Assembly (NCBI RefSeq): GCF_900105185.1 | Contig: NZ_FNTJ01000001.1 | Coordinates: 1,003,501 to 1,067,500 of the forward strand | From: Pseudomonas saponiphila | Lineage (GTDB): Bacteria > Pseudomonadota > Gammaproteobacteria > Pseudomonadales > Pseudomonadaceae | DNA: 64,000 nucleotides | Direction: 5' to 3' | Part shown: one piece after another, positions 45,206 through 54,540 of the stretch | Position numbering within the stretch: position 1 is the stretch's first letter | How the letters are laid out: every line of letters starts with the position of its first letter | Position numbers and translations under genes: made by a program | The notes under the pieces: model-generated | Seen by the model: only the letters and a program-made list of their open reading frames with translations | The model's database searches: none | Told to the model about the DNA's origin: nothing

Positions 45206-47224
45206 ATGTTTGGTAAATTAAGTCTGGAAGCGATACCGTTCCACGAGCCGATCGTCATGGTGACCGTTGCCATGATTCTGCTCGGTGGTGTGGCGCTGTT
45301 CGCGGCAATCACCTACTTCAAGAAGTGGACCTACCTGTGGACCGAGTGGCTGACGTCCGTCGACCACAAGAAAATCGGTGTGATGTACATCATCGTCGCC
45401 ATGGTCATGCTGCTGCGTGGCTTCGCCGACGCCATCATGATGCGTACCCAGCTGGCCATGGCCACTGAGGGTTCGCCTGGCTACCTGCCACCTGAACACT
45501 ATGACCAGATCTTCACCGCCCACGGTGTGATCATGATCATCTTCATGGCGATGCCATTCTTCACCGGCCTGATGAACCTTGTCGTGCCGCTGCAGATCGG
45601 CGCGCGTGACGTGGCCTATCCGTTCCTCAACTCCCTGAGCTTCTGGCTGCTGGTATCGGGCGTGGTGCTGATCAACCTGTCCCTGGGTGTCGGCGAATTC
45701 GCCAAGACCGGCTGGGTTGCCTATCCGCCGCTGTCGGGCCTGCAATACAGCCCGGGCGTGGGTGTGGACTACTACATCTGGGCGCTACAGCTATCGGGTC
45801 TGGGGACAACGCTGACGGGGGTCAACTTCCTGGCCACCGTGCTGAAAATGCGTACCCCTGGCATGAAGATGATGGACATGCCGATCTTCACCTGGACCTG
45901 CACCTGGGCCAACGTGCTGATCGTGGCTTCGTTCCCGATCCTCACCGCCACCCTGGCACTGCTGACGCTTGACCGTTACATGGATTTCCACATTTTCACC
46001 AATGAACTTGGTGGCAATCCAATGATGTACGTGAACCTGTTCTGGGCCTGGGGTCACCCCGAGGTGTACATCCTGATCCTGCCGGCGTTCGGTATCTTCT
46101 CCGAAGTGATCTCGACCTTCTCGGGCAAGCGCCTGTTCGGCCACCACTCGATGATCTACGCGTCCGGCGCGATCTCGATCCTGGGCTTCATGGTCTGGCT
46201 GCACCACTTCTTCACCATGGGTTCGGGTGCCAGCGTCAACGCCTTCTTCGGCCTGGCGACCATGCTGATCTCGATCCCGACCGGGGTGAAGCTGTTCAAC
46301 TGGCTGTTCACCATCTACCACGGCCGTCTGCGCATCACCAGCCAGGTTCTGTGGACCCTGGGCTTCATGGTGACCTTCGCCATCGGCGGCATGACCGGCG
46401 TACTGCTGGCCATCCCGGGTGCCGACTTCGTTCTGCACAACAGCCTGTTCGTGATCGCGCACTTCCATAACGTGATCATCGGCGGCGCGGTATTCGGCTA
46501 CATCGCCGGCTTCAGCTTCTACTTCCCGAAAGCCTTCGGCTTCAAGCTGCACGAAGGTTGGGGCAAGGCGGCGTTCTGGTTCTGGATCTCCGGCTTCTTC
46601 GTCGCGTTCATGCCGCTCTATGCACTGGGCTTCATGGGCATGACCCGTCGTCTGAACGCCACCACCAACCCTGAGTGGGTGCCATACCTGTACGTGGCCA
46701 TGGTGGGTGCACTGATGATCGCCGTGGGCATCGCCTGCCAGCTGATCCAGCTGTACGTCAGCGTGCGTGACCGCAAGCAGAACATGTGTGTGTCCGGCGA
46801 CCCATGGAACGCCCACACCCTGGAATGGTCGACCTCGTCGCCACCACCGTTCTACAACTTCGCGGTACTGCCGAAAGCCGAAGGCATCGACCCGTTCACC
46901 GAAGCCAAGGAAGACGGCACTGCCTACGCGCAGCCAGGCCGCTACCAGCCGATCCACATGCCCAACAACACCGCTACCGGTCTGGTCATGGGTGCTCTGC
47001 TGACCGTGTTCGGTTTCGCCATGATCTGGCACATCTGGTGGATGGCCATCGCAAGCCTGGCCGGCACCGTGATCTATTTCGCGATCCACGCTGCCCGTGA
47101 TGATCAAGGCTACATGGTGCCGGTCGAGACGATCGAGCGCATCGAAGCCGAACAGCACAAGCGTCTGGTATCGGAGAACAAGATCCCGGCTACCCGTGTT
47201 GAAACCTCGTTGGAACAGGCTTAA
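45206..47224 (+). CDS. cyoB: Cytochrome bo3 ubiquinol oxidase subunit I
   Basis: A 672-residue catalytic subunit with about 15 transmembrane helices. The haem-copper site motif [17 protein letters not shown] carries the His-Tyr pair and Glu of the K and D channels; other haem ligands lie in [17 protein letters not shown] and [14 protein letters not shown]. Reduces O2 to water with ubiquinol and pumps protons. Begins 3 bp after cyoA in the cyoABCDE operon. Confidence 0.97.
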   Translation: MFGKLSLEAIPFHEPIVMVTVAMILLGGVALFAAITYFKKWTYLWTEWLTSVDHKKIGVMYIIVAMVMLLRGFADAIMMRTQLAMATEGSPGYLPPEHYDQIFTAHGVIMIIFMAMPFFTGLMNLVVPLQIGARDVAYPFLNSLSFWLLVSGVVLINLSLGVGEFAKTGWVAYPPLSGLQYSPGVGVDYYIWALQLSGLGTTLTGVNFLATVLKMRTPGMKMMDMPIFTWTCTWANVLIVASFPILTATLALLTLDRYMDFHIFTNELGGNPMMYVNLFWAWGHPEVYILILPAFGIFSEVISTFSGKRLFGHHSMIYASGAISILGFMVWLHHFFTMGSGASVNAFFGLATMLISIPTGVKLFNWLFTIYHGRLRITSQVLWTLGFMVTFAIGGMTGVLLAIPGADFVLHNSLFVIAHFHNVIIGGAVFGYIAGFSFYFPKAFGFKLHEGWGKAAFWFWISGFFVAFMPLYALGFMGMTRRLNATTNPEWVPYLYVAMVGALMIAVGIACQLIQLYVSVRDRKQNMCVSGDPWNAHTLEWSTSSPPPFYNFAVLPKAEGIDPFTEAKEDGTAYAQPGRYQPIHMPNNTATGLVMGALLTVFGFAMIWHIWWMAIASLAGTVIYFAIHAARDDQGYMVPVETIERIEAEQHKRLVSENKIPATRVETSLEQA

Positions 47225-47227
47225 TCC

Positions 47228-47854
47228 ATGTCGAACTTAGTGACCAATGCTGGACACGCCCATGTCGATGACCATGGGCACGATGACCATCACCACGACT
47301 CGGGCGAGATGACCGTATTCGGTTTCTGGCTCTACCTGATGACCGACTGCATTCTGTTTGCGTCGATCTTCGCGGTATACGCGGTACTGGTGAACAACGT
47401 TGCGGGTGGCCCGTCGGGCCACGACATCTTCGAACTGCCTTACGTACTGGGCGAAACCGCTCTGCTGCTGTTCAGTTCGATCACCTACGGCTTCGCCATG
47501 CTGGCGTTCTTCCGGGGCAACAAGAAGCAGGTACTGGGCTGGCTGGCCATGACCTTCCTGTTCGGCCTGGGCTTCATCGGCATGGAGATCAACGAGTTCC
47601 ACCTGCTGATCTCCGAAGGCTACGGCCCTAGCCGTTCCGGCTTCCTGTCCGGGTTCTTCACCCTGGTCGGTACCCACGGTCTGCACGTGACCAGCGGTCT
47701 GATCTGGATGGCGATCATGATGTACCAGGTGCAGAAAAACGGCCTGACGGCGACCAACAAGACCCGTCTGAGCTGCCTGAGCCTGTTCTGGCACTTCCTG
47801 GACGTGGTGTGGATCTGCGTATTCACCGTTGTTTACCTGATGGGGACTATGTAA
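47228..47854 (+). CDS. cyoC: Cytochrome bo3 ubiquinol oxidase subunit III
   Basis: A 208-residue membrane subunit with five expected helices; the N-terminus is His/Asp-rich ([13 protein letters not shown]). [18 protein letters not shown] and [15 protein letters not shown] are typical of oxidase subunit III. Three bases separate it from cyoB; its stop abuts cyoD. Confidence 0.96.
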   Translation: MSNLVTNAGHAHVDDHGHDDHHHDSGEMTVFGFWLYLMTDCILFASIFAVYAVLVNNVAGGPSGHDIFELPYVLGETALLLFSSITYGFAMLAFFRGNKKQVLGWLAMTFLFGLGFIGMEINEFHLLISEGYGPSRSGFLSGFFTLVGTHGLHVTSGLIWMAIMMYQVQKNGLTATNKTRLSCLSLFWHFLDVVWICVFTVVYLMGTM

Positions 47855-48184
47855 ATGGCCAACACACACTCCCACGACGAAGCCGGCCACGGCAGCGTCA
47901 AGTCCTACGCCATCGGTTTCATCCTGTCGGTCATCCTGACGCTGATCCCGTTTGGTCTGGTGATGTACCCGTCGCTGCCTAAAGACGTGACCCTGTGGAT
48001 CGTCCTGGCGTTCGCAGTGATCCAGGTGCTGGTGCACCTGGTGTACTTCCTGCACCTGGACCGTTCCGCGGCACAGCGCAACAACGTGGTGGCGTTCATC
48101 TTCGCCGCGTTGGTCATTGTTCTGCTGGTTGGTCTGTCGTTGTGGATCATGTTCAGCATCCACACCGTCATGATGGCCAAGTGA
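47855..48184 (+). CDS. cyoD: Cytochrome bo3 ubiquinol oxidase subunit IV
   Basis: A 109-residue membrane subunit with three helices and a short His-rich N-terminus ([14 protein letters not shown]). Matches CyoD in length, topology and place. It helps assembly of the bo3 complex. Begins immediately after cyoC. Confidence 0.95.
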   Translation: MANTHSHDEAGHGSVKSYAIGFILSVILTLIPFGLVMYPSLPKDVTLWIVLAFAVIQVLVHLVYFLHLDRSAAQRNNVVAFIFAALVIVLLVGLSLWIMFSIHTVMMAK

Positions 48185-48194
48185 GGTAGACCCG

Positions 48195-49082
48195 ATGTCG
48201 CTCAAGCACTTTATCCAAATCACCAAACCGGGGATCATTTTCGGTAACGTGCTTTCTGTGGCAGGCGGGTTTTTCCTGGCCTCGAAAGGGCATGTCGATC
48301 TGGCCATCTTCCTGGCCGCGATGATCGGCACCTCGCTGGTGGTAGCGTCCGGTTGCGTGTTCAACAACTGCATCGACCGTGACATCGACCTGAAGATGGA
48401 GCGCACCAAGAACCGCGTGCTGGTCCAGGGCCTGATCTCCCTGGAAGTGGCCCTGGTCTATGCCTCCCTCCTCGGGATCGCCGGCGTGGCCCTGCTGTAC
48501 TACGTGGCCAACCCGTTGGCCGCGTTGTTCGCGGTCATCGGCTTTGTCATCTACGTCGGCCTCTACAGCCTGTACCTCAAGCGCAAGTCGGTTCACGGCA
48601 CGCTGGTGGGCAGTCTGTCCGGGGCCATGCCGCCAGTGATCGGTTATGTGGCTGTGAGCAACAGCTTCGACATGGCTGCGCTGACCCTGCTGGTGATGTT
48701 CAGCCTGTGGCAGATGCCGCATTCCTACGCCATCGCGATCTTCCGCTTCAACGATTACCTGGCCGCATCGATTCCGGTGCTGCCGGTAAAACGTGGTATT
48801 CGCGTGGCCAAGAAGCACATCCTGCTCTACATCCTGGCGTTCCTGGTGGCGACCCTGATGCTGACCTTCAGCGGTTACGCCGGCATGAGCTACCTGGCGG
48901 TAGCGGCGGCGATGGGCATGTACTGGTTGTACATGGCCTGGACCGGCTACAAGGCCGTGGATGACACCGTGTGGGCGCGCAAGCTCTTCGTGTTCTCGAT
49001 CTTCACCATCACCGCGCTGAGCGTGATGATGTCGGTGGATTTCAAGGCCCCGACCGAGCTGTTGCTGACCTACGCGCACTAA
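48195..49082 (+). CDS. cyoE: Protohaem IX farnesyltransferase (haem O synthase)
   Basis: A 295-residue UbiA-family membrane prenyltransferase making haem O for cytochrome bo3. Prenyl-diphosphate/Mg motif [18 protein letters not shown] near residue 58, then [21 protein letters not shown]. Last gene of the cyo operon and followed by a strong terminator; the second IS21 copy inserts about 95 bp downstream. Confidence 0.96.
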   Translation: MSLKHFIQITKPGIIFGNVLSVAGGFFLASKGHVDLAIFLAAMIGTSLVVASGCVFNNCIDRDIDLKMERTKNRVLVQGLISLEVALVYASLLGIAGVALLYYVANPLAALFAVIGFVIYVGLYSLYLKRKSVHGTLVGSLSGAMPPVIGYVAVSNSFDMAALTLLVMFSLWQMPHSYAIAIFRFNDYLAASIPVLPVKRGIRVAKKHILLYILAFLVATLMLTFSGYAGMSYLAVAAAMGMYWLYMAWTGYKAVDDTVWARKLFVFSIFTITALSVMMSVDFKAPTELLLTYAH

Positions 49083-49097
49083 GCTGACCAGGCTACA

Positions 49098-49136
49098 GAA
49101 AAGCCCCGCCTTCGAGAGAAGCGCGGGGCTTTTTTC
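49098..49136. terminator. Terminator of the cyo operon
   Basis: AAAAGCCCCGC and GCGGGGCTTTTTT arms around a CTTCGAGAGAAG core. A near copy of this hairpin ends the cytochrome b561 gene at 52459. Confidence 0.9.
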
Positions 49137-49169
49137 ATGCGGCGTGGGCGACGGTCACATCATTTAAAG

Positions 49170-49176
49170 CTTTTCG
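49170..49176 (+). repeat. Target-site duplication of IS21 right copy, left side
   Basis: CTTTTCG immediately before the IS end; repeated at 51818-51824. Confidence 0.9.
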
Positions 49177-49193
49177 TGCGGATTTCGGAGCAC

Positions 49194-49345
49194 CGTGACC
49201 GGCCGTTTCGGTTGATCGTGACCGGTCATTTCGCTAACGCGTGACCGCTCATTTCGGTAGCAACGTGACCGATTTTCCGCCTGTTCCGAAACAGGTGGTC
49301 ACGGCTTACCGAAATCGCCGGTCACGACTTAGCGAAAGCCTTCCC
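49194..49345 (+). repeat. Subterminal IstA-binding-type repeats of the IS21 left end
   Basis: CGTGACCG occurs at 49194, 49217, 49240 and 49264 (23, 23 and 24 bp apart), each followed by an ATTTCGG-like half; two inverted copies (GGTCACG) follow near 49297 and 49320. The right end has two inverted copies (near 51773 and 51795). Multiple terminal repeats of this sort are a known feature of IS21 elements. Confidence 0.8.
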
Positions 49346-49401
49346 CTTCGTTGCGCATGACCTGATGCGCCGCCATCCTCGACCGATTTCGGGAGAGGAA
49401 G

Positions 49402-51087
49402 ATGGCGGCGCCGCGAGTAGCCATGCGAAACATCAAAGAATGTCTGCGCCTCAAGTTTGAGGCCGGCTTGTCCCACGAGAAGATTGCCCGTGCCTTGCAG
49501 CTGTCCAAGGGCGTGGTTAGCAAGTACATCGCGGCGGCGCGGGTGGCCGGGCTGGACTGGCCGGCGCTGGTGGCCATGGACGAGGCCGCGCTGGCGGCCG
49601 CCTTGTTTGCACCGACGTCGACGAACAAGCCGCGCGGTGAGCGAGTGCTGCCCGATGTGCTGAGCATCCACCGCGAGTTGCGACGCAAGGGCGTGACCTT
49701 GCAGCTGCTGTGGGAGGAATATCTCGCCGCGCATGCGGGCCAGCCGACCTACCGCTACACCCAGTTCGTCGAGCACTACCGGCGCTACGCCCAGACGCTC
49801 AAACGTTCGATGCGTCAGCTGCACCGTGCGGGCGAGAAGCTATTCATCGACTATGCCGGGCCGACGCTGCCGGTGGTCGACCCGGCCACCGGCGAAGTGC
49901 GCCGGGCGCACATCTTCGTCGCCGCCCTGGGCGCCTCGAATTACACCTATGCCTGCGCGACGCCAGGCGAAACCCAGGTGGACTGGCTGACCTCGCTGGG
50001 CCAGGCTCTGACCTACTTTGGCGGCGTGCCGGAAATGGTTGTGCCGGACAATCCGCGCGCCCTGGTCGCCCAGCCGGATCGCTACGAGCCGGGCCTGAAC
50101 CGGGCCACGCTGGAGTGCGCGCGTCATTACCAGACGGTGATCCTGCCGGCACGGCCACGCAAGCCTCAGGACAAGGCCAAGGCCGAGGTGGCGGTGCAGG
50201 TGGTCGAGCGCTGGATCATGGCGCGGCTGCGCCATCGGCAGTTCTTCAGCCTGCATGCGCTTAACCAGGCCATCGCCGAGCTGCTGGAGGATCTGAATCG
50301 GCGCCCGTTCAAGCGGCTCGATGGCTGCCGGCGCGACTGGTTCGAGCGCCTGGATCGCCCGGCCTTGCGAGCGCTGCCGGTGCATCCCTACGAGGTCGCC
50401 ACCTTCAAGCGCTGCAAGGTCAGCATCGACTACCACATCGAGGTCAATGGCAGCTTCTACAGCGTGCCCTCCGCCCTGGCCCGGCAGAACGTGGACGTGC
50501 GACTGACGGCACACACCCTGGAAGTGCTGCATGGCAACCGGCGGGTGGCCAGCCACCTGCTGCTGGGGCGACGCGGCGCTTACAGTACCCAGCGCGAGCA
50601 CATGCCCGCGGCGCACCAGGCGCATCGCGAATGGACGCCACAACGCCTGCTCGACTGGGGCGCGCGGATCGGCCCCTACACGCGCCAACTGATCGATCAC
50701 CAACTGACCCACAAGCCGCACCCGGAGATGGGCTACCGCGCCTGCCTCGGCCTGCTCTCGCTGGCCCGGCGCTATGGCAATGCACGCCTGGAAGCCGCTG
50801 CCGAACGTGCCGTACACCTGCGCGCCTTCACCGGGCGCAGCGTGCGCAACCTGCTCCAGCAAGGCCTGGATCAACAGCCGCTGCCCCAGCGTGCCGCCGA
50901 AACGACCTTACCCGGCGACCACGAGAACGTCCGTGGCGCCGACTACTACCAACCCCCGCAACAGGAGCTGTTCGATGATGCCGCAACACACCCTGAATCA
51001 ACTGCACCAGCTACGCCTGGACGGCATGGCCCGCGCCCTGGAAGAGCAATGGACGCTGCCGGCCAGCCACAGCCTGAGCTTCGATGA
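49402..51087 (+). CDS. istA: IS21 transposase IstA
   Basis: A 561-residue DDE transposase. N-terminal helix-turn-helix [20 protein letters not shown] (24-43); catalytic triad by position D150 (LFIDYAGP), D216 (VVPDNPRA) and E262 (KAKAEVAVQ); beta-barrel-like C-terminal region ending in [13 protein letters not shown]. An alternative ATG at 49423 (MRNIKECL) is possible. The frame continues about 45 residues past the usual family end and overlaps istB by 113 bp, which is long for this family. Confidence 0.95.
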   Translation: MAAPRVAMRNIKECLRLKFEAGLSHEKIARALQLSKGVVSKYIAAARVAGLDWPALVAMDEAALAAALFAPTSTNKPRGERVLPDVLSIHRELRRKGVTLQLLWEEYLAAHAGQPTYRYTQFVEHYRRYAQTLKRSMRQLHRAGEKLFIDYAGPTLPVVDPATGEVRRAHIFVAALGASNYTYACATPGETQVDWLTSLGQALTYFGGVPEMVVPDNPRALVAQPDRYEPGLNRATLECARHYQTVILPARPRKPQDKAKAEVAVQVVERWIMARLRHRQFFSLHALNQAIAELLEDLNRRPFKRLDGCRRDWFERLDRPALRALPVHPYEVATFKRCKVSIDYHIEVNGSFYSVPSALARQNVDVRLTAHTLEVLHGNRRVASHLLLGRRGAYSTQREHMPAAHQAHREWTPQRLLDWGARIGPYTRQLIDHQLTHKPHPEMGYRACLGLLSLARRYGNARLEAAAERAVHLRAFTGRSVRNLLQQGLDQQPLPQRAAETTLPGDHENVRGADYYQPPQQELFDDAATHPESTAPATPGRHGPRPGRAMDAAGQPQPELR

Positions 51088-51724
51088 ACGCCTCGGCCTA
51101 CTGCTCGACCGCGAACTGGCCTGGCGTGACAACCAGCGCCTGGTACGGCTGCGCAAGAAGGCCAAGCTCAAGTACGCCAACGCCTGCCTGGAAGATCTCG
51201 ACCGCCGCACCGGACGCGCCCTGGACGAGCGTCTGATCGCCACCCTGGCCAGTGGCGACTGGATCCGCCAGCAGCACAACCTGCTGCTGACCGGCCCGAC
51301 CGGTGCCGGCAAAACCTGGCTGGCCTGCGCCCTGGGCAACCAGGCCTGCCGCCAGGGCTATAGCACCCTGTACCTGCGCACCCCGCGCCTGCTGGAACAA
51401 CTGCGCATCGCTCATGGCGACGGCAGCTTCGGCCGTACCCTGCAACAGCTGGCAAAGGTCGACGTCCTGGTGCTGGACGACTGGGCGCTAGCCCCGCTGG
51501 AGGAAGGAGCCCGGCATGACCTGCTGGAGGTGATCGACGACCGCGCTGGCAGCCGCTCCACCATCCTGACGAGCCAACTGCCCATCGAGCACTGGCACGG
51601 CTGGATCAACGACCCGACCCTGGCCGATGCCATCCTCGACCGCCTGGTGCACAACGCCTACCGACTGACGATGAAAGGCGAGTCGCTGCGCCGAAAAAAA
51701 GCCGAGGAACAAGCCGCATCGTGA
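50975..51724 (+). CDS. istB: IS21 transposition helper ATPase IstB
   Basis: A 249-residue AAA+ ATPase that selects target DNA and activates IstA. Walker [15 protein letters not shown] (106-115 core), Walker [11 protein letters not shown] near residue 160, sensor region [17 protein letters not shown], and the C-terminal [17 protein letters not shown] box of IstB. Start is the first of two adjacent ATGs at 50975, with AGGAG 7 nt upstream inside istA. Confidence 0.96.
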   Translation: MMPQHTLNQLHQLRLDGMARALEEQWTLPASHSLSFDERLGLLLDRELAWRDNQRLVRLRKKAKLKYANACLEDLDRRTGRALDERLIATLASGDWIRQQHNLLLTGPTGAGKTWLACALGNQACRQGYSTLYLRTPRLLEQLRIAHGDGSFGRTLQQLAKVDVLVLDDWALAPLEEGARHDLLEVIDDRAGSRSTILTSQLPIEHWHGWINDPTLADAILDRLVHNAYRLTMKGESLRRKKAEEQAAS

Positions 51725-51817
51725 CCGATGCGATTACAATCCAGAACCCGCGCAACCGGGGTGGAAGCACCGGTCACGTATTAGCGAAACGCTCGGTCAC
51801 GTTCACCGAAATCCGCA

Positions 51818-51824
51818 CTTTTCG
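51818..51824 (+). repeat. Target-site duplication of IS21 right copy, right side
   Basis: CTTTTCG directly after the IS end, matching 49170-49176. Confidence 0.9.
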
Positions 51825-51877
51825 GGCCGAAGGCTCCACCTGGCCGGGTAAAATGCGCCGCTCGTGGATGAACCTGA

Positions 51878-52441
51878 GTGGATGTGATGCAAAGCCGTAT
51901 TGAAATGAACGACACCAAGGCGCGTTACGGTGCGGTCAGTCGTGGGTTGCACTGGGCCATGGCGCTGGCCTTTGCCTGGATCTATTGCTCGACCGCCGCC
52001 CATTACCTGCTGGAGGATTCGGCACTGGACAAGTTCCTCTGGCCGACCCACAAGCAAGTCGGGCTGCTATTGATGGGGCTGTTGCTGGTGCGGCTGCTCT
52101 GGAGCCTGCTGAACCGCCATCGTCGACCGCCGAGCCTGAACCTGGCCGCGCGCCTGGGGCATGGGTTGCTGTATACGGGGATGTTCGCCATTCCGTTTCT
52201 CGGGCTGCTGCGCCAGTACGGTTCCGGGCGAGCCTTTTCCGCCTTCGGGCTGCCGGTGATGAGCGGTTTCGAGGGGCCGAAGATCCAGTGGATGACCGAC
52301 CTGGGCAACAGCTTCCATGGCCTCCTGGGCTGGACCTTGCTGGTACTGATCGTGGGCCATGTAGCGGCGGTGATCCTGCACTGCATCAAAGGCCAGGGGC
52401 ATATCCTGCGGCGCATGGCCGGTAGCATGACCTCGGACTGA
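51878..52441 (+). CDS. Cytochrome b561 family protein
   Basis: A 187-residue (or 184 or 178, from ATGs at 51887 or 51905) four-helix membrane cytochrome of the bacterial b561/CybB group. Haem-ligand His candidates: SRGLHWAMA in helix 1, PTHKQVGLLL in helix 2, GNSFHGLLGW and VGHVAAVILH in helices 3-4. Such proteins oxidise ubiquinol, in E. coli with superoxide as electron source or sink. The IS21 copy ends 60 bp upstream, so the native promoter may be displaced or replaced; the original upstream region is on the other side of the IS. Confidence 0.85.
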   Translation: MDVMQSRIEMNDTKARYGAVSRGLHWAMALAFAWIYCSTAAHYLLEDSALDKFLWPTHKQVGLLLMGLLLVRLLWSLLNRHRRPPSLNLAARLGHGLLYTGMFAIPFLGLLRQYGSGRAFSAFGLPVMSGFEGPKIQWMTDLGNSFHGLLGWTLLVLIVGHVAAVILHCIKGQGHILRRMAGSMTSD

Positions 52442-52458
52442 TTGATCGTCCGAGCAGA

Positions 52459-52496
52459 GAAAACCCCGTCTTCGAGAGAAGGGCGGGGTTTTTTAT
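52459..52496. terminator. Terminator after cytochrome b561 gene
   Basis: AAAACCCCG and CGGGGTTTT arms around CTTCGAGAGAAG, then T-rich sequence; near copy of the hairpin at 49098. It also faces the convergent transporter gene. Confidence 0.86.
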
Positions 52497-52539
52497 TTAG
52501 AACCTATTGGCGGGATTCGGGACGATACTCAGTGCCAGA

Positions 52540-53421
52540 TCATTTTGTCTGGTTGCTGCTCATGTATCTCTTGAACAGTGATCTTGCGCCATAAGCAGGC
52601 AAGATATTGAAGAGCGCAAAAAATACTTTTATCGCAATCTGAAAGAGGATCATGTTCAGGATGTCGCTGTTCTTCATCAATCCATAGAAGGCGATATAGC
52701 AAAACAGAAAGCTGTCGATAATGACCGCGAAGAAGGTGCTCAGGAATATTCGCAAGAACAAAAATCTGGAGTTTGTCAGCTCTTTTATCTTGCACAGCAA
52801 GTATGAGTTTATGTTTTCAGAAACAAGAAACGAAACAGAGGACGCTACCAGTACGGATGACACCTGAATGATCACATCATTGTAAGGTGTTTCCAGCTTC
52901 CAGCCGGGCATCCCTGGCAGGAAGGTCGAACCGTAGAGCAGGATGAATACCGTGGATGTACTGGCAAATGCAAAGAAAATGGCTCTTCTGGCTAGCCGCA
53001 GTCCAAAGTTCTCATTTAACAAGTCGACGATCAAAAAAGTGATGGAGTAAAGGAATGTGCCAGGAGTAATGATGATGTCCAGCGACTCCAGGTAAATGGG
53101 TTTTGTCGCTGCAATGCTGGTGAATATATAAAATGTGACGAGCAGTAAGTTTAGGATGATATAGATCATCCATGAGTTTTCATGGCGATCATTCAGATCG
53201 TATGCGGTTAGTGTGTCTCCCTGGGAATAGAGCTTGCGATACAGATTCTTGATTTCCGTTTTGTTCAGGTTATCCATTATTTCACTGTTCAGTACCTCTC
53301 TTAGCTTGATTCTGATGACCTTGCCTGTGGCGATGATCATGATTACAGCAAGTTTTTTATTGTTCTCGAAACCCAGAAGCTTGTATTTGCTATTTTCTAT
53401 TTCGCTTTCATGGGCCGTCAT
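52540..53421 (-). CDS. VUT-family (queuosine-precursor-like) transporter with N-terminal extension
   Basis: A 293-residue membrane protein. Residues about 80-290 hold six hydrophobic helices and the VUT/YhhQ-family signature FLIVDLLNENFGLRLARRAI (compare D-E-G-ARR in YhhQ), plus SENINSYL and IIDSFLFCYIAFYG. The family imports queuosine precursors such as preQ0/preQ1 or related purine-like compounds. Unusually, about 80 soluble residues precede helix 1 (KLLGFENNKKLAVIMIIATGK onward), beyond the usual 220-240 residue size. AT-rich compared with its neighbours. The ATG at 53421 overlaps the XRE gene by 14 bp, so the two are translated together. Substrate not proven. Confidence 0.78.
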   Translation of the reverse strand: MTAHESEIENSKYKLLGFENNKKLAVIMIIATGKVIRIKLREVLNSEIMDNLNKTEIKNLYRKLYSQGDTLTAYDLNDRHENSWMIYIILNLLLVTFYIFTSIAATKPIYLESLDIIITPGTFLYSITFLIVDLLNENFGLRLARRAIFFAFASTSTVFILLYGSTFLPGMPGWKLETPYNDVIIQVSSVLVASSVSFLVSENINSYLLCKIKELTNSRFLFLRIFLSTFFAVIIDSFLFCYIAFYGLMKNSDILNMILFQIAIKVFFALFNILPAYGARSLFKRYMSSNQTK

Positions 53422-54010
53422 TGAACCGCTCCTCAATGATATCGCCCACTACAATCACGTGATCTGAATCGAAACAAACATCATTCAAGATAAGCAGCTT
53501 TCCTGTCAGTTTGTCGTAAATCAGTTTTTCTGTGTCGTCGGTCGATGAGCCCTTTTGTACGATCAACAGATCGCCGGGTTCATTCATGCCACTGATTTCG
53601 TTCTCCAGCAGTACCGCTATCAGGTTGTAGGAAGTGCCGAAGTAGTAAGTCAATGGATAGAGCGTCGCCAGCTCCCCAATTCGTTTGTTCATATTGGCTA
53701 TCAGCAGGCTCTCCTTGATGATCGGAACAGCCGCTGGGTTCATGTTTCCTTGAGGGGAAATACTGCTCTCGATGATCTCCTTTTCTTCAAAGTCGACAGT
53801 CTCTATTTCTTCGTAGGAGACGCCGAAAAAATCAGAGATTTTTCGAATGGTGGACTGCTGTACGTTGGTGACCTTGCCCTCCAGAATGTTGTAAATGGTC
53901 GTTCTGGTCAGGCCACTGGCGTTGCATAAAGACAGTTGTGTCTCACCACGGCTTTTTATCAGGTACTTGATGTTGCTTTTTAAATGCTCGGTTCTTTCTC
54001 TTTTGTGCAT
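53408..54010 (-). CDS. XRE-family transcriptional regulator
   Basis: A 200-residue regulator. N-terminal Cro/CI helix-turn-helix at about residues 12-66 (TQLSLCNASGLTRTTIYNIL, then LEGKVTNVQQSTIRKISDFF). The C-terminal half (PGDLLIVQKG ... HVIVVGDIIEERF) loosely resembles an S24/LexA-like beta domain without an obvious Ser-Lys catalytic pair, so it is more likely a ligand or dimerisation domain. AT-rich. First gene of an operon with the VUT transporter, and the probable controller of it. Family-level call is firm; ligand unknown. Confidence 0.85.
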   Translation of the reverse strand: MHKRERTEHLKSNIKYLIKSRGETQLSLCNASGLTRTTIYNILEGKVTNVQQSTIRKISDFFGVSYEEIETVDFEEKEIIESSISPQGNMNPAAVPIIKESLLIANMNKRIGELATLYPLTYYFGTSYNLIAVLLENEISGMNEPGDLLIVQKGSSTDDTEKLIYDKLTGKLLILNDVCFDSDHVIVVGDIIEERFNDGP

Positions 54011-54540
54011 CAGATACTCACCACTTCCTTTTGGCCGTAACCCATTGAATCTTTTAAATTTATAGAGCTGTGCCAGGCATGCAGTTGCCCGACGCCGAGA
54101 CGAGATCGGTCAGACCGATGCGGCCAATGCATGCCGGATTTTTCGTTGCCTGTACCAACCTATGCTCCTTTAGCCGGACTGCCTCCATCCTGGGGCTTTT
54201 GCAGTCGGTTTCTTGAGTGATCAAGCCTTCGGCAGGGGGGGATCAGCGTCACCGAGGAAGAATTGTCCCATGCGCCGAGCATGACAATACAGTCCTGCAG
54301 GCTCGGCGTCATGGTTCTCGATAGTGAAGGTTCTCAGTAGCGCGAGGCTGAGGCTGCCCTTCTTCGATAAGAAAAGCATCATTTAATTTGAACGATGTTT
54401 AATTCTTTGATTAATTTTGTTGCGCCTTATAGAGTCTGACGCCGAGGCTCGGATAAGCCCGATGCAGACAAACGAACGTGATACTCAGGAAGCGTGCTTT
54501 CGTTCGTGGCGCGCAACACTCAAGGAAGGGACACATCAGA
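54011..54540. other. Divergent intergenic region between XRE operon and SHMT-like gene
   Basis: 530 bp without a convincing gene. It holds a perfect palindrome (54105-54119), an 8-bp inverted repeat GGCATGCA/TGCATGCC (54076-54083 and 54128-54135), and an AT-rich block (54380-54435) with TTTAATT repeats and a possible promoter TTTGAT-16 bp-TATAGA just before 54440. No riboswitch fold was recognised on either side. Confidence 0.55.
54105..54119. promoter_or_regulatory. Palindromic candidate operator
   Basis: ATCGGTC-A-GACCGAT, a perfect 7-bp inverted repeat about 95 bp upstream of the XRE start codon. A candidate self-binding site; no direct proof. Confidence 0.4.

Larger units (their letters stand above)
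49177..51817 (+). mobile_element. Complete IS21-family insertion sequence (2641 bp)
   Basis: It starts TGCGGATTTCGG and ends CCGAAATCCGCA, a 12-bp perfect inverted repeat with the TG/CA ends usual for IS21, and is flanked by the 7-bp direct repeat CTTTTCG. It carries istA and istB in the order and overlap of the family. It lies between the cyo terminator and the cytochrome b561 gene, transcribed in the same direction as both. The copy at 1-1780 is the same element in opposite orientation. I cannot name the ISfinder entry. Confidence 0.97.

Noticed and set aside
49194..49345. Plasmid-type replication iterons or DnaA boxes
   Set aside because: The repeats are at an IS21 end and occur in both IS copies, with no replication gene nearby.
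54011..54540. A preQ1 riboswitch for the VUT gene or a glycine riboswitch for the SHMT-like gene
   Set aside because: Neither conserved core could be found on either strand; the VUT gene is also within an operon with no leader of its own.
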